From Octadecabacter sp. SW4 (GTDB lineage Bacteria > Pseudomonadota > Alphaproteobacteria > Rhodobacterales > Rhodobacteraceae): a stretch of 64,000 nucleotides of DNA. Position 1 is the first letter of the stretch. Each line of letters starts with the position of its first letter. The notes below the pieces were generated by a model. It was given only the letters and a program-made list of their open reading frames with translations, did no database searches and was not told where the DNA came from. The position numbers and the translations under genes are program-made. The stretch spans positions 3,034,501-3,098,500 of the forward strand of contig NZ_CP042819.1 in NCBI RefSeq assembly GCF_008065155.1. The letters are read 5' to 3'. Of the stretch, positions 28,252 to 37,070 are shown one piece after another.

Positions 28252-28586
28252 TCTCCATCCAATCCATTTTTAAGGTCACAACTCAAGTAAGCTAACGCAT
28301 ACGCGTTTTTTTGGTGTCCAGAAATGTGGTTAACTTTCAGCTTATTCAGCCTGCGTGAGTTTGGCAGCGTATTTTTCTTACTTACGCCTAAAGCAGACCT
28401 TTGTCGTAAAGCTCTGTCCCGTCGCTTTGTCCGCAAAGTGGTCATTTACACACCCCCCCCCAAACAGAAAAAAGCCCCGACCAAAGGGCCGGGGCGAAGT
28501 CCAACAGGGAGGTTGGTGATTTGCCCCATCACCACGGGGAACAGTATCTTGATAGTATGCATTCGCATACCGCGAATTGATCCAGA
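28252..28586. other. 335-bp intergenic stretch without a recognisable gene
   Basis: Noticeably less G+C-rich than its surroundings between about 28260 and 28400, with poly-T stretches, a run of nine C at 28453-28461, and the terminator of the downstream response-regulator gene. No convincing coding frame or RNA gene was seen. The part next to 28251 must hold the promoter of the GFA gene. Confidence 0.6.
28468..28495 (-). terminator. rho-independent terminator of the response-regulator gene
   Basis: Stem gccccg (28474-28479) and cggggc (28490-28495), with further partial pairing inside; on the minus strand it is followed by six T (28468-28473). It lies about 92 bp beyond the stop at 28587. 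Confidence 0.75.
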
Positions 28587-29273
28587 TCAAGCAACCAGAC
28601 GATAGCCGCCGCTTTCTGTTACAAGCAGGCGCGCGTTTGACGGATCAGGCTCAATCTTCTGACGCAGACGGTAGATGTGGGTCTCCAGCGTATGCGTGGT
28701 GACGCCGGCGTTATAGCCCCAAACCTCGTGCAGCAGCACGTCACGGGCGACAACACCTTCAGTCGCGCGATAGAGGAACTTGAGGATATTTGTCTCTTTC
28801 TCCGTCAGACGGATTTTCTTGTCATCATCCGTTAACAGCATCTTTTGCGCGGGCTTGAACGTATATGGCCCAAGCTGGAACACCGCATCTTCGGATTGTT
28901 CGTGTGTGCGCAGCTGCGCGCGGATACGGGCCAAAAGAACGGGAAACTTGAACGGCTTTGTAACATAATCATTGGCACCGGCATCAAGGCCCAGAATGGT
29001 GTCGCTGTCGGTGTCATGGCCCGTCAGCATCAGGATCGGACATTTCACGCCTTGCTTGCGCATCAGGCGGCACAGTTCGCGACCATCCGTGTCGGGCAGG
29101 CCCACATCAAGGATGACTAGATCATAAAGCGCTTCCTTGGCACGGCTCATCGCTTCGGAACCGTTACCAGCCTCGAAAACATCGAAATCTTCGGTGATGA
29201 TCAGCTGTTCGCTCAGCGCCTCGCGCAGGTCTTCGTCATCGTCGACAAGCAGAATTTTCTTGAGTTGTGCCAT
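28587..29273 (-). CDS. OmpR/PhoB-family response regulator (CenR-like)
   Basis: 228-aa two-domain regulator. Receiver: acidic pocket DDDED at 11-15, phosphorylation site Asp56 in LVILDVGLPD, and the conserved Lys in NDYVTKPF. Winged-helix output: LTEKETNILKFLYRATEGVVARDVLLHEVWGYN and THTLETHIYRLRQKIEPD. The start MAQLKKILLVDDD at 29273 is clear. The sequence resembles the conserved alphaproteobacterial regulator CenR, which is linked to cell-envelope homeostasis; I recognise this from memory, so it is a suggestion. No kinase gene is adjacent, which is usual for CenR. Divergent from ribA. Confidence 0.9.
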   Translation of the reverse strand: MAQLKKILLVDDDEDLREALSEQLIITEDFDVFEAGNGSEAMSRAKEALYDLVILDVGLPDTDGRELCRLMRKQGVKCPILMLTGHDTDSDTILGLDAGANDYVTKPFKFPVLLARIRAQLRTHEQSEDAVFQLGPYTFKPAQKMLLTDDDKKIRLTEKETNILKFLYRATEGVVARDVLLHEVWGYNAGVTTHTLETHIYRLRQKIEPDPSNARLLVTESGGYRLVA

Positions 29274-29429
29274 AACAGTCTCCGGTATTGTTGCGTTACA
29301 AATGTGACGAAGACACGGTTCCGACAAGTGATGCTGCAAATTGCTCACGCCCTCGTGTGGCAAATGCCGCAAATGTTTCACTTTGTGGCAAAATCCACTA
29401 TCTGAGGGGCGAACAGGTTACGGATTGCC

Positions 29430-30515
29430 ATGACATTTGCGCCCGACATTACAGAACGCCTTGCCCGCGCCCGCGCTGATCTGCGCATGGGGGTGCCGGT
29501 TGTGCTGTCTGACGCGGGTGGCACAGGGGCGATTGTGCTGGCCGCCGAAACGCTTGACGCTGCCCGATTGGCGCAACTGCGCGCACTGGGCGGCGGCGTG
29601 CTGGCGATCACATCGTGGCGCGCGCAGACCCTGCACGCCCCAGCCTATGACGGTGATGTTGCGCGGATTGTCCTGCCGCCGGATGTTGCGCTGCACTGGG
29701 TACGTGCAGTGGCCGACCCCGCCGATGATCTGAAGTCACCGATGAAGGGCCCGTTGCGCAGCCAGCGTGATGGGCCTGCCGACCTTCACCGCGCCGCGAT
29801 TGCCCTGGCCAAGGCCGCGCGGCTTTTGCCCGCGGCTGTGGTGGCCCCGCTCAGCGATGTCACCGGCTTTGCTGCCGCCCACGATTTGACGGTCCTGCCT
29901 GTCGATGCGGCCCTCAACACGGACTTTAGCCCGCTCAACCCGGTGATCAGCGCCCGCTTGCCGCTCGAAGTCTCCGAAGCAGGACGCTTGCACATCTTCC
30001 GCCCCGATGACGGCGCCGAAGAACACTACGCCATCGAAATCGGCCACCCGGATCGCAGCCAGCCTGTCCTGTCGCGCCTGCATTCCGCCTGTTTTACCGG
30101 CGACCTTTTGGGCAGCCTGAAATGCGACTGTGGCCCGCAACTGCGTGGTGCCTTGGCACAAATGGGGGCCGAAGGCACGGGCGTGCTGCTATATCTGAAC
30201 CAGGAAGGACGCGGCATCGGCCTTGCCAACAAGATGCGCGCCTATTCCCTGCAGGATCAGGGCTTTGACACGGTCGAGGCCAATCACCGGCTGGGATTCG
30301 AGGATGACGAGCGCGATTTTCGCATCGGTGCCGAAATCCTGAAACGGATGGGGTTTGCCAGTGTACGCCTGCTGACCAATAATCCCGCCAAAGTCGCGCG
30401 GATGGAGGAAGCCGGCATCAAAGTGGTTGAACGCGTGCCGCTGAAGGTCGGCGAAAACCGCCACAACCATCACTACCTTGCCACCAAGGCCACGAAATCA
30501 GGGCATTTGCTTTAG
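29430..30515 (+). CDS. ribA: GTP cyclohydrolase II with N-terminal extension
   Basis: Catalyses the first step of riboflavin synthesis. The catalytic domain spans about residues 170-355: zinc ligands Cys221, Cys232 and Cys234 ([15 protein letters not shown], same spacing as Cys54/65/67 of E. coli RibA), then [27 protein letters not shown]. The first about 165 residues are an extra domain without RibB catalytic motifs. It may be a degenerate RibB-like part, as in many alphaproteobacterial RibA proteins. Monocistronic, divergent from the response regulator. Confidence 0.9.
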   Translation: MTFAPDITERLARARADLRMGVPVVLSDAGGTGAIVLAAETLDAARLAQLRALGGGVLAITSWRAQTLHAPAYDGDVARIVLPPDVALHWVRAVADPADDLKSPMKGPLRSQRDGPADLHRAAIALAKAARLLPAAVVAPLSDVTGFAAAHDLTVLPVDAALNTDFSPLNPVISARLPLEVSEAGRLHIFRPDDGAEEHYAIEIGHPDRSQPVLSRLHSACFTGDLLGSLKCDCGPQLRGALAQMGAEGTGVLLYLNQEGRGIGLANKMRAYSLQDQGFDTVEANHRLGFEDDERDFRIGAEILKRMGFASVRLLTNNPAKVARMEEAGIKVVERVPLKVGENRHNHHYLATKATKSGHLL

Positions 30516-31360
30516 GATCTTGCGAAGCGTAGCAGGATCGCGCCCGCCAAAGTCATAAAAGTGGACAGCACTTTGGCAAGGTCCAGCCGTTCCTTCATGA
30601 AGAATACACCGATCAACAGTGCAAAGATAATGCTTGTTTCGCGCAGGGCGGTGACCAGCGCGATCGGGGCCTGCGTGAACCCCCAGACCACCAGCGAATA
30701 GGCGGCGAATGATGCAAACCCGCCCAAGACAAACGTGCGCGCGCCCTCGCGGGGCAAGCGTGACAGCACGCCGGGACGCTGCCAGCGCAGATAGATCGCA
30801 AACACCACCGCGTTCAGCAGGGCCAACACGCTGTAAAACCCGACGGCCGTTTGCGCGACCCGCGCGCCCATCCCATCAACCAGCGAATACCCTGCGATGA
30901 AACAACCCGTCGTAACGGCCAGCATTGCCGCCTTGGGGTTGCGCCCGCCGCCATGTGTGCGCACCAGACCAAGGCTCAGGATTCCCAGACCGATCAACAG
31001 CACGGCAAAAGTTTCCGTCCACCCCAGATGCACATTCAAGAACAGCACCGACACCGCCGCCACGATCAGCGGCGCTATTCCGCGGGCAATGGGGTAAACC
31101 TGTGTCAGATCACCGATCTTGTAGGAGTTGATCAAAAACACCTGATAGCCAAAGTGCAGCACCATCCCGCCCGCCAGATACGGCAGGCTGGCCACGGTCG
31201 GCAGCGGCACGAAAACCAAGGCAACCAGCGCAAAAGGCGAGTGACCGATAATCACCGCCGCCATGCTCAGGGTCTTGTCCTTGCCACCCTTGGCCATCGC
31301 ATTCCACGACGCGTGAAGCACGGCGGCCAGAAGAACAGCAAGGATCACGGATGTTGTCAT
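30512..31360 (-). CDS. EamA/DMT-superfamily permease
   Basis: 282-aa inner-membrane protein with about ten hydrophobic segments in two EamA repeats ([15 protein letters not shown] near the N-terminus; [24 protein letters not shown] in the second repeat, the typical end-of-repeat signature). Substrate unknown. The reading frame is open far upstream, but the start is placed at 31360, where the membrane protein begins. The upstream extension would be antisense to the DksA-like and transpeptidase genes. Stop overlaps the ribA stop by four bases. Confidence 0.85.
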   Translation of the reverse strand: MTTSVILAVLLAAVLHASWNAMAKGGKDKTLSMAAVIIGHSPFALVALVFVPLPTVASLPYLAGGMVLHFGYQVFLINSYKIGDLTQVYPIARGIAPLIVAAVSVLFLNVHLGWTETFAVLLIGLGILSLGLVRTHGGGRNPKAAMLAVTTGCFIAGYSLVDGMGARVAQTAVGFYSVLALLNAVVFAIYLRWQRPGVLSRLPREGARTFVLGGFASFAAYSLVVWGFTQAPIALVTALRETSIIFALLIGVFFMKERLDLAKVLSTFMTLAGAILLRFARS

Positions 31361-31463
31361 TTGCCTAGATGTGCAAATCTGTGCCTGATTGGCAATGGAT
31401 TGATTGGGATCAAGGTGCGGGCCAGCGTCTTGCGCCATGCTTTCACAAAACGGAGGAGTTGCA

Positions 31464-31781
31464 ATGACGACCCATGACAAACGCAAGGCCGAGCTGGAAA
31501 AGCGCCGCGCCGAACTGCAACAGCGCATGATTGATGCCGATGCCGAGCTTGATTCCCACACAAGCAAGGATTGGGAAGACAGCGCGACTGAACGCGAACA
31601 GGACGAAGTGTTCGAAGGGATTGGCCACGCCGCGCAATCCGAGATCGCGCAGATCGACGCCGCCTTGGCCCGCCTTGAGACCGGAGAATACGGCTTTTGC
31701 GTTAAATGTGGGGCGAAAATCAGCGAACTGCGGCTCGATCTGTTGCCCGCAACCCCGTTTTGCAAGGATTGCGCCACCTGA
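31464..31781 (+). CDS. DksA/TraR-type C4 zinc-finger protein
   Basis: 105 aa: an N-terminal coiled-coil hairpin (about 5-70, KRKAELEKRRAELQQRMIDAD with Asp/Glu-rich tip) followed by a four-cysteine finger CVKC...CKDC (near residues 82-103). Members bind the RNA polymerase secondary channel and modulate initiation. It is shorter than E. coli DksA (151 aa), closer to the small DksA-like/YocK forms, and its tip residues are not the Asp-x-x-Asp-Ala of DksA. A strong GGAGGA site precedes the ATG. It is followed 24 bp later by the transpeptidase gene. Confidence 0.87.
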   Translation: MTTHDKRKAELEKRRAELQQRMIDADAELDSHTSKDWEDSATEREQDEVFEGIGHAAQSEIAQIDAALARLETGEYGFCVKCGAKISELRLDLLPATPFCKDCAT

Positions 31782-31805
31782 CGTCGCGCGCTTAGTGTCC
31801 GCACC

Positions 31806-32300
31806 ATGACACCCTGTGATCTGATCGTAACGCCGACCCATCTGCGCTTTTTGGGGCGCAGGTTTCCCTGCACCCGGGGGAAAGGCGGGATCTCGGATCG
31901 CAAACAGGAAGGTGACGGCGCCACCCCGCGCGGGCAACACCGCCTTGTCGGAATGCTGTATCGTCCTGACCGGCTGGCAAAGCCAAGCGATTGGGCCGTG
32001 CCGATCCGCCCCGGTGACCGCTGGTCCGATGACGTCAAAGACCCCGCCTATAATACAATGGTCCGCGTGCCACACTTATATAGTCACGAAAGGCTGGATC
32101 GCGCGGATCCGCTTTATGATCTGGTGATCGTGACCGATTGGAACTGGCCCTATGCGGTCAAGGGGCGTGGATCGGCCATCTTCATCCATCAATGGCGGCG
32201 CGCCGGTTACCCAACCGAAGGCTGCATCGGCTTACGTCGCACCGATCTGCACTGGATCGCCCCGCGCATCCGGCATCACACCCGGCTGGTCGTGCTTTAG
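31806..32300 (+). CDS. L,D-transpeptidase (YkuD-fold) family protein
   Basis: 164-aa protein of the L,D-transpeptidase family, COG3786 type. The catalytic region is IFIHQWRRAGYPTEGCIGLRRTDL, with the active His and Cys, replacing the standard SHGC with TEGC as in this subgroup. It would form 3-3 peptidoglycan cross-links or attach proteins to the wall. No signal peptide is obvious, so the export route is unclear. It follows the DksA-like gene by 24 bp and its stop overlaps the yggS stop. Confidence 0.83.
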   Translation: MTPCDLIVTPTHLRFLGRRFPCTRGKGGISDRKQEGDGATPRGQHRLVGMLYRPDRLAKPSDWAVPIRPGDRWSDDVKDPAYNTMVRVPHLYSHERLDRADPLYDLVIVTDWNWPYAVKGRGSAIFIHQWRRAGYPTEGCIGLRRTDLHWIAPRIRHHTRLVVL

Positions 32301-32950
32301 GCGGGCGCCCGTTCACCGAAAATGGCGGAGCCGACACGAATATGCGTCGCCCCCAGCGCAATCGCGCGTTCAAAATCGCTGCTCATCCCCATCGAGAGGC
32401 CCGTCAGCCCGTTGCGTGCCCCAATCTTGGCCAACAGGGCAAAGTGCAGCGCGGGTTCTTCATCCACGGGCGGAATACACATCAGTCCGCGCACCGGCAG
32501 GTCCAAGGCCCGCGCCTCCTTGATAAACCCATCGGCCGCGGCGGGAAGGACGCCCGCCTTTTGCGGCTCCTCTCCGGTGTTGACCTGCACGAACAAATCC
32601 GGGCACGCGCCCATTTCCTGAGCAAGGCGCGCGATGGTCCCGGCCAGCTTGGGGCGATCAAGCGTGTGAATGGCCTGGGCCAGTTCCATCGCCTGACGCG
32701 CCTTGTTGGTCTGCAAGGGACCGATCAAATGCAGCTCGATTCCGTCATAGCGTTCGCGAAAGGCGGGCCATTTGCTTGCGGCCTCTTGCACGCGATTCTC
32801 GCCAAAGACGCGGTGGCCCTCATCAAGAATCGCCTGCACCCTCTCGTTGGGTTGCATCTTGGACACGGCAATCAGGGTCGTTGCCCCGGGGACACGGCCA
32901 CAGGCGGATTCTTGCTTGGCGACTTTCTCGCGTATCTCTTGCAGGGACAT
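32297..32950 (-). CDS. yggS: PLP homeostasis protein YggS/PLPBP
   Basis: 217-aa TIM-barrel PLP-binding protein (alanine racemase N-terminal fold, no racemase activity). PLP lysine is Lys31 in TLIAVSKMQP; other conserved blocks are FGENRVQEA, HLIGPLQTNKARQA, NTGEEPQKAG, GLMCIPP and LSMGMSSDFERAI-LGATHIRVGSAIFG. It buffers free PLP and vitamin B6 balance. The ATG at 32950 has a GGAGG site; longer upstream readings have no family match. Confidence 0.93.
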   Translation of the reverse strand: MSLQEIREKVAKQESACGRVPGATTLIAVSKMQPNERVQAILDEGHRVFGENRVQEAASKWPAFRERYDGIELHLIGPLQTNKARQAMELAQAIHTLDRPKLAGTIARLAQEMGACPDLFVQVNTGEEPQKAGVLPAAADGFIKEARALDLPVRGLMCIPPVDEEPALHFALLAKIGARNGLTGLSMGMSSDFERAIALGATHIRVGSAIFGERAPA

Positions 32951-33186
32951 TCCCAGCCTCCTGTTATCGTTCAGGTTTTCCTTGTTCCCTTGGTCATAGG
33001 CGGCAATCGGCCCTCTGTCATGGGTAAAACTGTCGAAATTGGTGTGTGGCACTGATGCATCATTTTTAACGGACTGCCCGAAAATAGGCGCAATTGACTT
33101 GAGTGAGCGGCCCGATGCGCGCAAAGACATCCTCAATGCTGGGCTATCTGGCATTCTGAGAATGCACAACACGAGGGAATATATCC

Positions 33187-34272
33187 ATGAAAAGCATCCT
33201 TCTCGCCTCGACTGCCGTAATCGCCCTGGCCGGCGCTGCTGCAGCTGAAGTGTCCTTCGGTGGCGAAGCCACCCTGGGCTACAACGACTTTGACAACGGA
33301 ACCGGTGATAACTTCGGCTTCTATTGGGAAGCAAACATTGCTGTGACCCTGTCGCAGACACTGGACAACGGCCTGACCGCTGGCGCAACTTTCGACTTTG
33401 ACGTTGCAGCCACAAACCTGGGCACAACACTGACGACCGGCGGCTATGTTCTGTTCGTCGAATCCGACACAGCTGGCCTGTTCTTTGGCGACACAGCATT
33501 TGCTGCTGAAACCCGCTGGGTTTCTGCCGGTGACATGGAAGCTGACGGCTTCTCCGAAGCTGACGGTGAAGTAGCACTGCGCGGCGACATCTCTTATGGT
33601 CCCGTTGAAGCATCTGTTTCTTACGTTCTGGCCGAAAGCGGTGGCACAATTAACATGGTTGACGATCTGAACCAGCTGTCGCTGGGTATGGTCGCAACTT
33701 TCGGTAACTTTGACGTTGCTGTGGCCTATCAGGAAGCTTCCGGTGAAGCTGGCGGTTTCTATGCTGCAAACGGCGACTTCAGCGATGACGAAATCTTCGG
33801 TATCTCCGTTGGCGCAGCTTTCGCTGGTGCAGACTTCCGTCTGGCCTATGCCTCGAACGAAACTTCTGGTGAAGATTCAACCGGTCTGAGCGTTTCTTAC
33901 CCTGTCGGTCCTGTTGTTCTTGGCGCATACTACGTGTCCGAGTCCGACCCAACCGGCGACAACTGGGGCATCAACGTAGCCTACGAAAACGGCCCAATCT
34001 CTGTTGGTCTTGATTACCAGGACGACCAAGGCGTCGAGAAGATCGAAGTCGAAGGTTCGTATGATGTTGGCAACGGCCTGATGGTCTATGCTGGTTACCT
34101 GACCGAAGACGGAACTGAAGATCGTTTCTACGTTGCAGGTGGCTATGACCTTGGTGGCGGCGCTTCGCTCCTCGTCTCTTATGCTGAAGACGACGACAAC
34201 GTTGATGAAGACGAAATCGGTGCTGGCGAATACCAGGTTGGCACAACTGTTGAGGTTTCCTTCGAGTTCTAA
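33187..34272 (+). CDS. outer-membrane porin (Rhodobacter-type)
   Basis: 361-aa 16-strand beta-barrel porin precursor. A signal peptide (SILLASTAVIALAGAAAA) is cleaved near residue 20 to give EVSFGGEATLGYND. The body is alternating amphipathic strands rich in Asp, Glu, Gly and Ser, ending with the aromatic terminal residue of YQVGTTVEVSFEF. Codons differ from neighbouring genes, with many gct, gca, gaa and aac instead of gcg, gcc and gag, as in highly expressed genes. GAGGGA ribosome site; a strong terminator with a UUCG loop follows. A long upstream region (236 bp) contains a TTGACT box at 33094. Confidence 0.93.
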   Translation: MKSILLASTAVIALAGAAAAEVSFGGEATLGYNDFDNGTGDNFGFYWEANIAVTLSQTLDNGLTAGATFDFDVAATNLGTTLTTGGYVLFVESDTAGLFFGDTAFAAETRWVSAGDMEADGFSEADGEVALRGDISYGPVEASVSYVLAESGGTINMVDDLNQLSLGMVATFGNFDVAVAYQEASGEAGGFYAANGDFSDDEIFGISVGAAFAGADFRLAYASNETSGEDSTGLSVSYPVGPVVLGAYYVSESDPTGDNWGINVAYENGPISVGLDYQDDQGVEKIEVEGSYDVGNGLMVYAGYLTEDGTEDRFYVAGGYDLGGGASLLVSYAEDDDNVDEDEIGAGEYQVGTTVEVSFEF

Positions 34273-34296
34273 GAACTCCGAAGTTATCCTAAAGAG

Positions 34297-34325
34297 AGAG
34301 CGGTCCTTCGGGGCCGCTCTTTTCT
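34297..34325 (+). terminator. strong terminator of the porin gene
   Basis: Stem agagcgg (34297-34303) and ccgctct (34314-34320), extended by tcc/ggg and closed by a cUUCGg tetraloop, followed by tttctttt. Confidence 0.9.
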
Positions 34326-34380
34326 TTTGTGCCGCTGGCGGGCTATGCAGGGCTGACAAAACCAAAGGGCCGCGACCGCA

Positions 34381-36432
34381 ATGACATCCATGAACAAACA
34401 AGCGCTTGATCAAGCATTCGCGCGCGCCGCAGCCGCCCACAAAGCCGGCAAGCTGGCGGAGGCCAAGGCGGGCTTTGAGCGGATCGTCAAAGCGGTTCCC
34501 AACATGGCACAGGCGCGGTTTCAACTGGCCCGAATCCTGCTGGACGCAAACGACCCCCAGGGCGCGGCAAAACACCTGTCCGCCGCACGTAAATCCGCAC
34601 CAAAACAGCCCCCCGTCTGGCAGCTGAGCGCGATTGCCTTGGGTGTCTTGGGTGATGCCGTAAAAATCGAGCGTTTCAAATCCGAACTCAAGTCCGCCCC
34701 GATCCCCGCCACGGTCAAAGCTGAATTGACAGCCAAGATGGCAATCAACCGGCCACCGGAATTCGGCGGCGCAAGCAAGGCCGACATGGACGCTCTCATT
34801 CGCGCACTGGTGAATCGTGACGGTGACATGGCCCTGACGCTTGCGACGGCCCTTGATCGCAAACACCCAGGAACCGCCCTGATCATCAACGGCCTTGCCA
34901 GCGCGCACGATCTGTTGGGCGATACTGTCAGCGCGGACCTGCTTTTTCGCCGCGCGATTTTGCGCGATCCATTCGCAGTGTCGGTTCGCGCCAATTATGC
35001 CCGCTTTCTGAAAGAACAAAAACAGTATCTGCCAGCCGAACAGCACTTGCAGCGCGCCACACAGCTTCAACCCGAAAACGGCATACTGTTCGCGTTGCTT
35101 GCCGATACGCTTTGCGAAACCTCCAAGACGCAGCAAGCCGAAGATGCCGCGCACAAAGCCGTCAAATTACTGCCGCAAGACGCCTACTGCCAGATGATTC
35201 TTGCCCGCGCGTGTTCGCTTAATGGCAAAACAAAAGAGGCCGAAGCGCTTTTCGATGATTTGATCGCGCATGACCGTGGCTTGCCACAAGCGCTTGTTTT
35301 GCGAGCCGGTCATTATCAACAGGTTGGTGCATTCGCGGCCTCCGTCGCTGATTTTATACGCGCAATCGATATCGATCCAACGCTTACCGATCTTTACTAT
35401 CAGCTTGTCATGGGCACAAAATTTACGGCTGGCGACCCGCTCATCACGGAAATCGAAGACCGGATCGCACGATCTCCGGCAGCAGCGCAGGATCCCGGCA
35501 CATCATATGCAATGGCCAAGATTCACGAAGATACCAAACAGTATGACAAGGTATTCACCTATCTTCGATCCGCAAATGATGCGCTCGCGGCGCAAACCCC
35601 CTGGAACCACGACGAATACAACCGACTTGAGGATCATATCAAAACGATTGCGACAAGCACCGACTTGCGCGCGCTTGGAACGACCAACAGGAATCCGGTT
35701 GATCCGATTTTTGTCACTGGCTTGCCCCGCTCGGGCACGACGCTGACCGAACAGATCATTGGGGCGCATAGCACAACCACGGGTGTGGGCGAGGCGTTCT
35801 GGAGCCGTGCCGCCTTGCATCCGCTCATTGCCAACGGCGAGTCCGGAAAATGGAGCGCAGCACAGATCAACACTGCGCTGATTGCGGCGGGCCAAGCCTA
35901 TCAGGCGATGTCTGACGAAGAAGCCCCGAATGCGCTGCGCATCGTCGACAAGGTCGTCGGAAACCACGAGCATATCGGCCTGCTTGGGGCGGCGATGCCA
36001 AAGTCACGCGTTGTGGTGATGAAACGTGACCCGCGCGACAACCTGCTTTCAATCTACAAGAACCGGTTCAACGCGCACGGGCTGCACTACAACACTGACC
36101 TGCGAGCGCTCGCCTATTACTATTCCCGTTTCCTGAGATGGCTGGAGTTCTGGCAGGAGCTGTGGCCCGACAGTTTCCATGTGCTGGACTATGACGAACT
36201 CACCGCTGACCCCGAGGGGCAAGCGCGCAAGCTGCTCGATTATTGTGACCTGCCTTGGGAAGATGGCGTGCTCGACTTTCACAAGTCCGACAATTCGGTG
36301 CGCACCCTGTCAGTTTATCAGGTCCGGCAGCCAATTTACCGCAGTTCTGTGCGTAGTTGGGAGAGATATGCGGACGATCTTGCACCACTCTTTGATGCGT
36401 TGCGGGAATTTGGCGTGCCTTTGCCCGACTAA
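34381..36432 (+). CDS. TPR-repeat protein with C-terminal sulfotransferase domain
   Basis: 683 aa. Residues 1-420 are TPR repeats (for example RAAAAHKAGKLAEAKAGFE, LQRATQLQPENGILFALLAD). Residues about 445-683 form a PAPS-dependent sulfotransferase fold: phosphosulfate-binding FVTGLPRSGTTLTEQI (447-455 loop) and VVMKRDPRDNLLSIYKNRF, the 3'-phosphate-binding region. This TPR-sulfotransferase architecture is common in roseobacters and resembles tyrosylprotein sulfotransferases, so a protein or glycan acceptor is possible. It starts 55 bp after the porin terminator and is likely independent. Confidence 0.87.
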   Translation: MTSMNKQALDQAFARAAAAHKAGKLAEAKAGFERIVKAVPNMAQARFQLARILLDANDPQGAAKHLSAARKSAPKQPPVWQLSAIALGVLGDAVKIERFKSELKSAPIPATVKAELTAKMAINRPPEFGGASKADMDALIRALVNRDGDMALTLATALDRKHPGTALIINGLASAHDLLGDTVSADLLFRRAILRDPFAVSVRANYARFLKEQKQYLPAEQHLQRATQLQPENGILFALLADTLCETSKTQQAEDAAHKAVKLLPQDAYCQMILARACSLNGKTKEAEALFDDLIAHDRGLPQALVLRAGHYQQVGAFAASVADFIRAIDIDPTLTDLYYQLVMGTKFTAGDPLITEIEDRIARSPAAAQDPGTSYAMAKIHEDTKQYDKVFTYLRSANDALAAQTPWNHDEYNRLEDHIKTIATSTDLRALGTTNRNPVDPIFVTGLPRSGTTLTEQIIGAHSTTTGVGEAFWSRAALHPLIANGESGKWSAAQINTALIAAGQAYQAMSDEEAPNALRIVDKVVGNHEHIGLLGAAMPKSRVVVMKRDPRDNLLSIYKNRFNAHGLHYNTDLRALAYYYSRFLRWLEFWQELWPDSFHVLDYDELTADPEGQARKLLDYCDLPWEDGVLDFHKSDNSVRTLSVYQVRQPIYRSSVRSWERYADDLAPLFDALREFGVPLPD

Positions 36433-36507
36433 GGCACGCGACAGACTCTTGTGAGGACTGGCAACATTGGCTAGGTATTCAGGGACAAATACAACGGGGG
36501 CCGGGTT

Positions 36508-36993
36508 TTGGCACATATCCTATCATTTCGTTCACTCGTCGCCGTAGGCGCGCTGACTGCACTGACGGCCTGTGGCAGTTCGGGCAGCCTTGCTAGCAAC
36601 CCGCTGGGTAGCATCGGTAGTCTTGGCATTTCCGGCGGGGGTGCGCGTTCGACAGATACGGCGACCCGCCAGGCCGTGCGCACACGCGGCGCTGAAAATG
36701 TGGCTGTGAACCGCTATCTTTGGGCTGCGTCGATTGATGTGCTGAGCTTTCTGCCGATCGAAAGCGTTGATCCCTTTACCGGCGTGATTTCCACGGGCTA
36801 TGGCACGCCGCCCGGTGGCAGCCGCAGCTATCGCGCGACGATCTACATCACCGATCCCGCGCTTGATGCCCGCTCGCTGAACCTGTCACTGTTGACGCGC
36901 TCTGGCCCCGCCAGCGTTGAAACAACCCGCGCGGTCGAGGATGCGATCCTCGCACGCGCGCGCCAGCTTCGCATCGCGGACGGTAGTCTCTAG
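36508..36993 (+). CDS. DUF3576-family lipoprotein
   Basis: 161-aa lipoprotein found in Rhodobacterales and other alphaproteobacteria. The signal peptide ends in LTAC with Cys22 the lipidation site; the mature protein has [12 protein letters not shown], then [36 protein letters not shown], which marks DUF3576. It opens with TTG at 36508; no in-frame ATG precedes it, and this start gives a complete signal peptide. Function unknown; envelope localisation is predicted. A terminator separates it from leuS. Confidence 0.85.
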   Translation: MAHILSFRSLVAVGALTALTACGSSGSLASNPLGSIGSLGISGGGARSTDTATRQAVRTRGAENVAVNRYLWAASIDVLSFLPIESVDPFTGVISTGYGTPPGGSRSYRATIYITDPALDARSLNLSLLTRSGPASVETTRAVEDAILARARQLRIADGSL

Positions 36994-37021
36994 GCCCGCA
37001 CGGCACCTCTCTTAACGACCA

Positions 37022-37050
37022 CGCCGGGCCTGCAACGCGCCCGGCGTTTC
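37022..37050 (+). terminator. terminator between the DUF3576 gene and leuS
   Basis: Perfect eight-base arms cgccgggc (37022-37029) and gcccggcg (37039-37046) followed by tttc. It ends 20 bases before the leuS start, so it may also act as a leader hairpin of leuS. Confidence 0.65.
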
Positions 37051-37070
37051 ATATTCAAGGACCGCGACAT

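Noticed and set aside
31361-32038. Upstream extension of the EamA permease frame
   Set aside because: It is antisense to the DksA-like and transpeptidase genes, and the membrane protein clearly begins at 31360.
32951-33649. Upstream extension of the yggS frame
   Set aside because: It overlaps the porin start on the other strand and its translation is low-complexity Arg/Gln/Ser; the YggS start is at 32950 with a good ribosome site.
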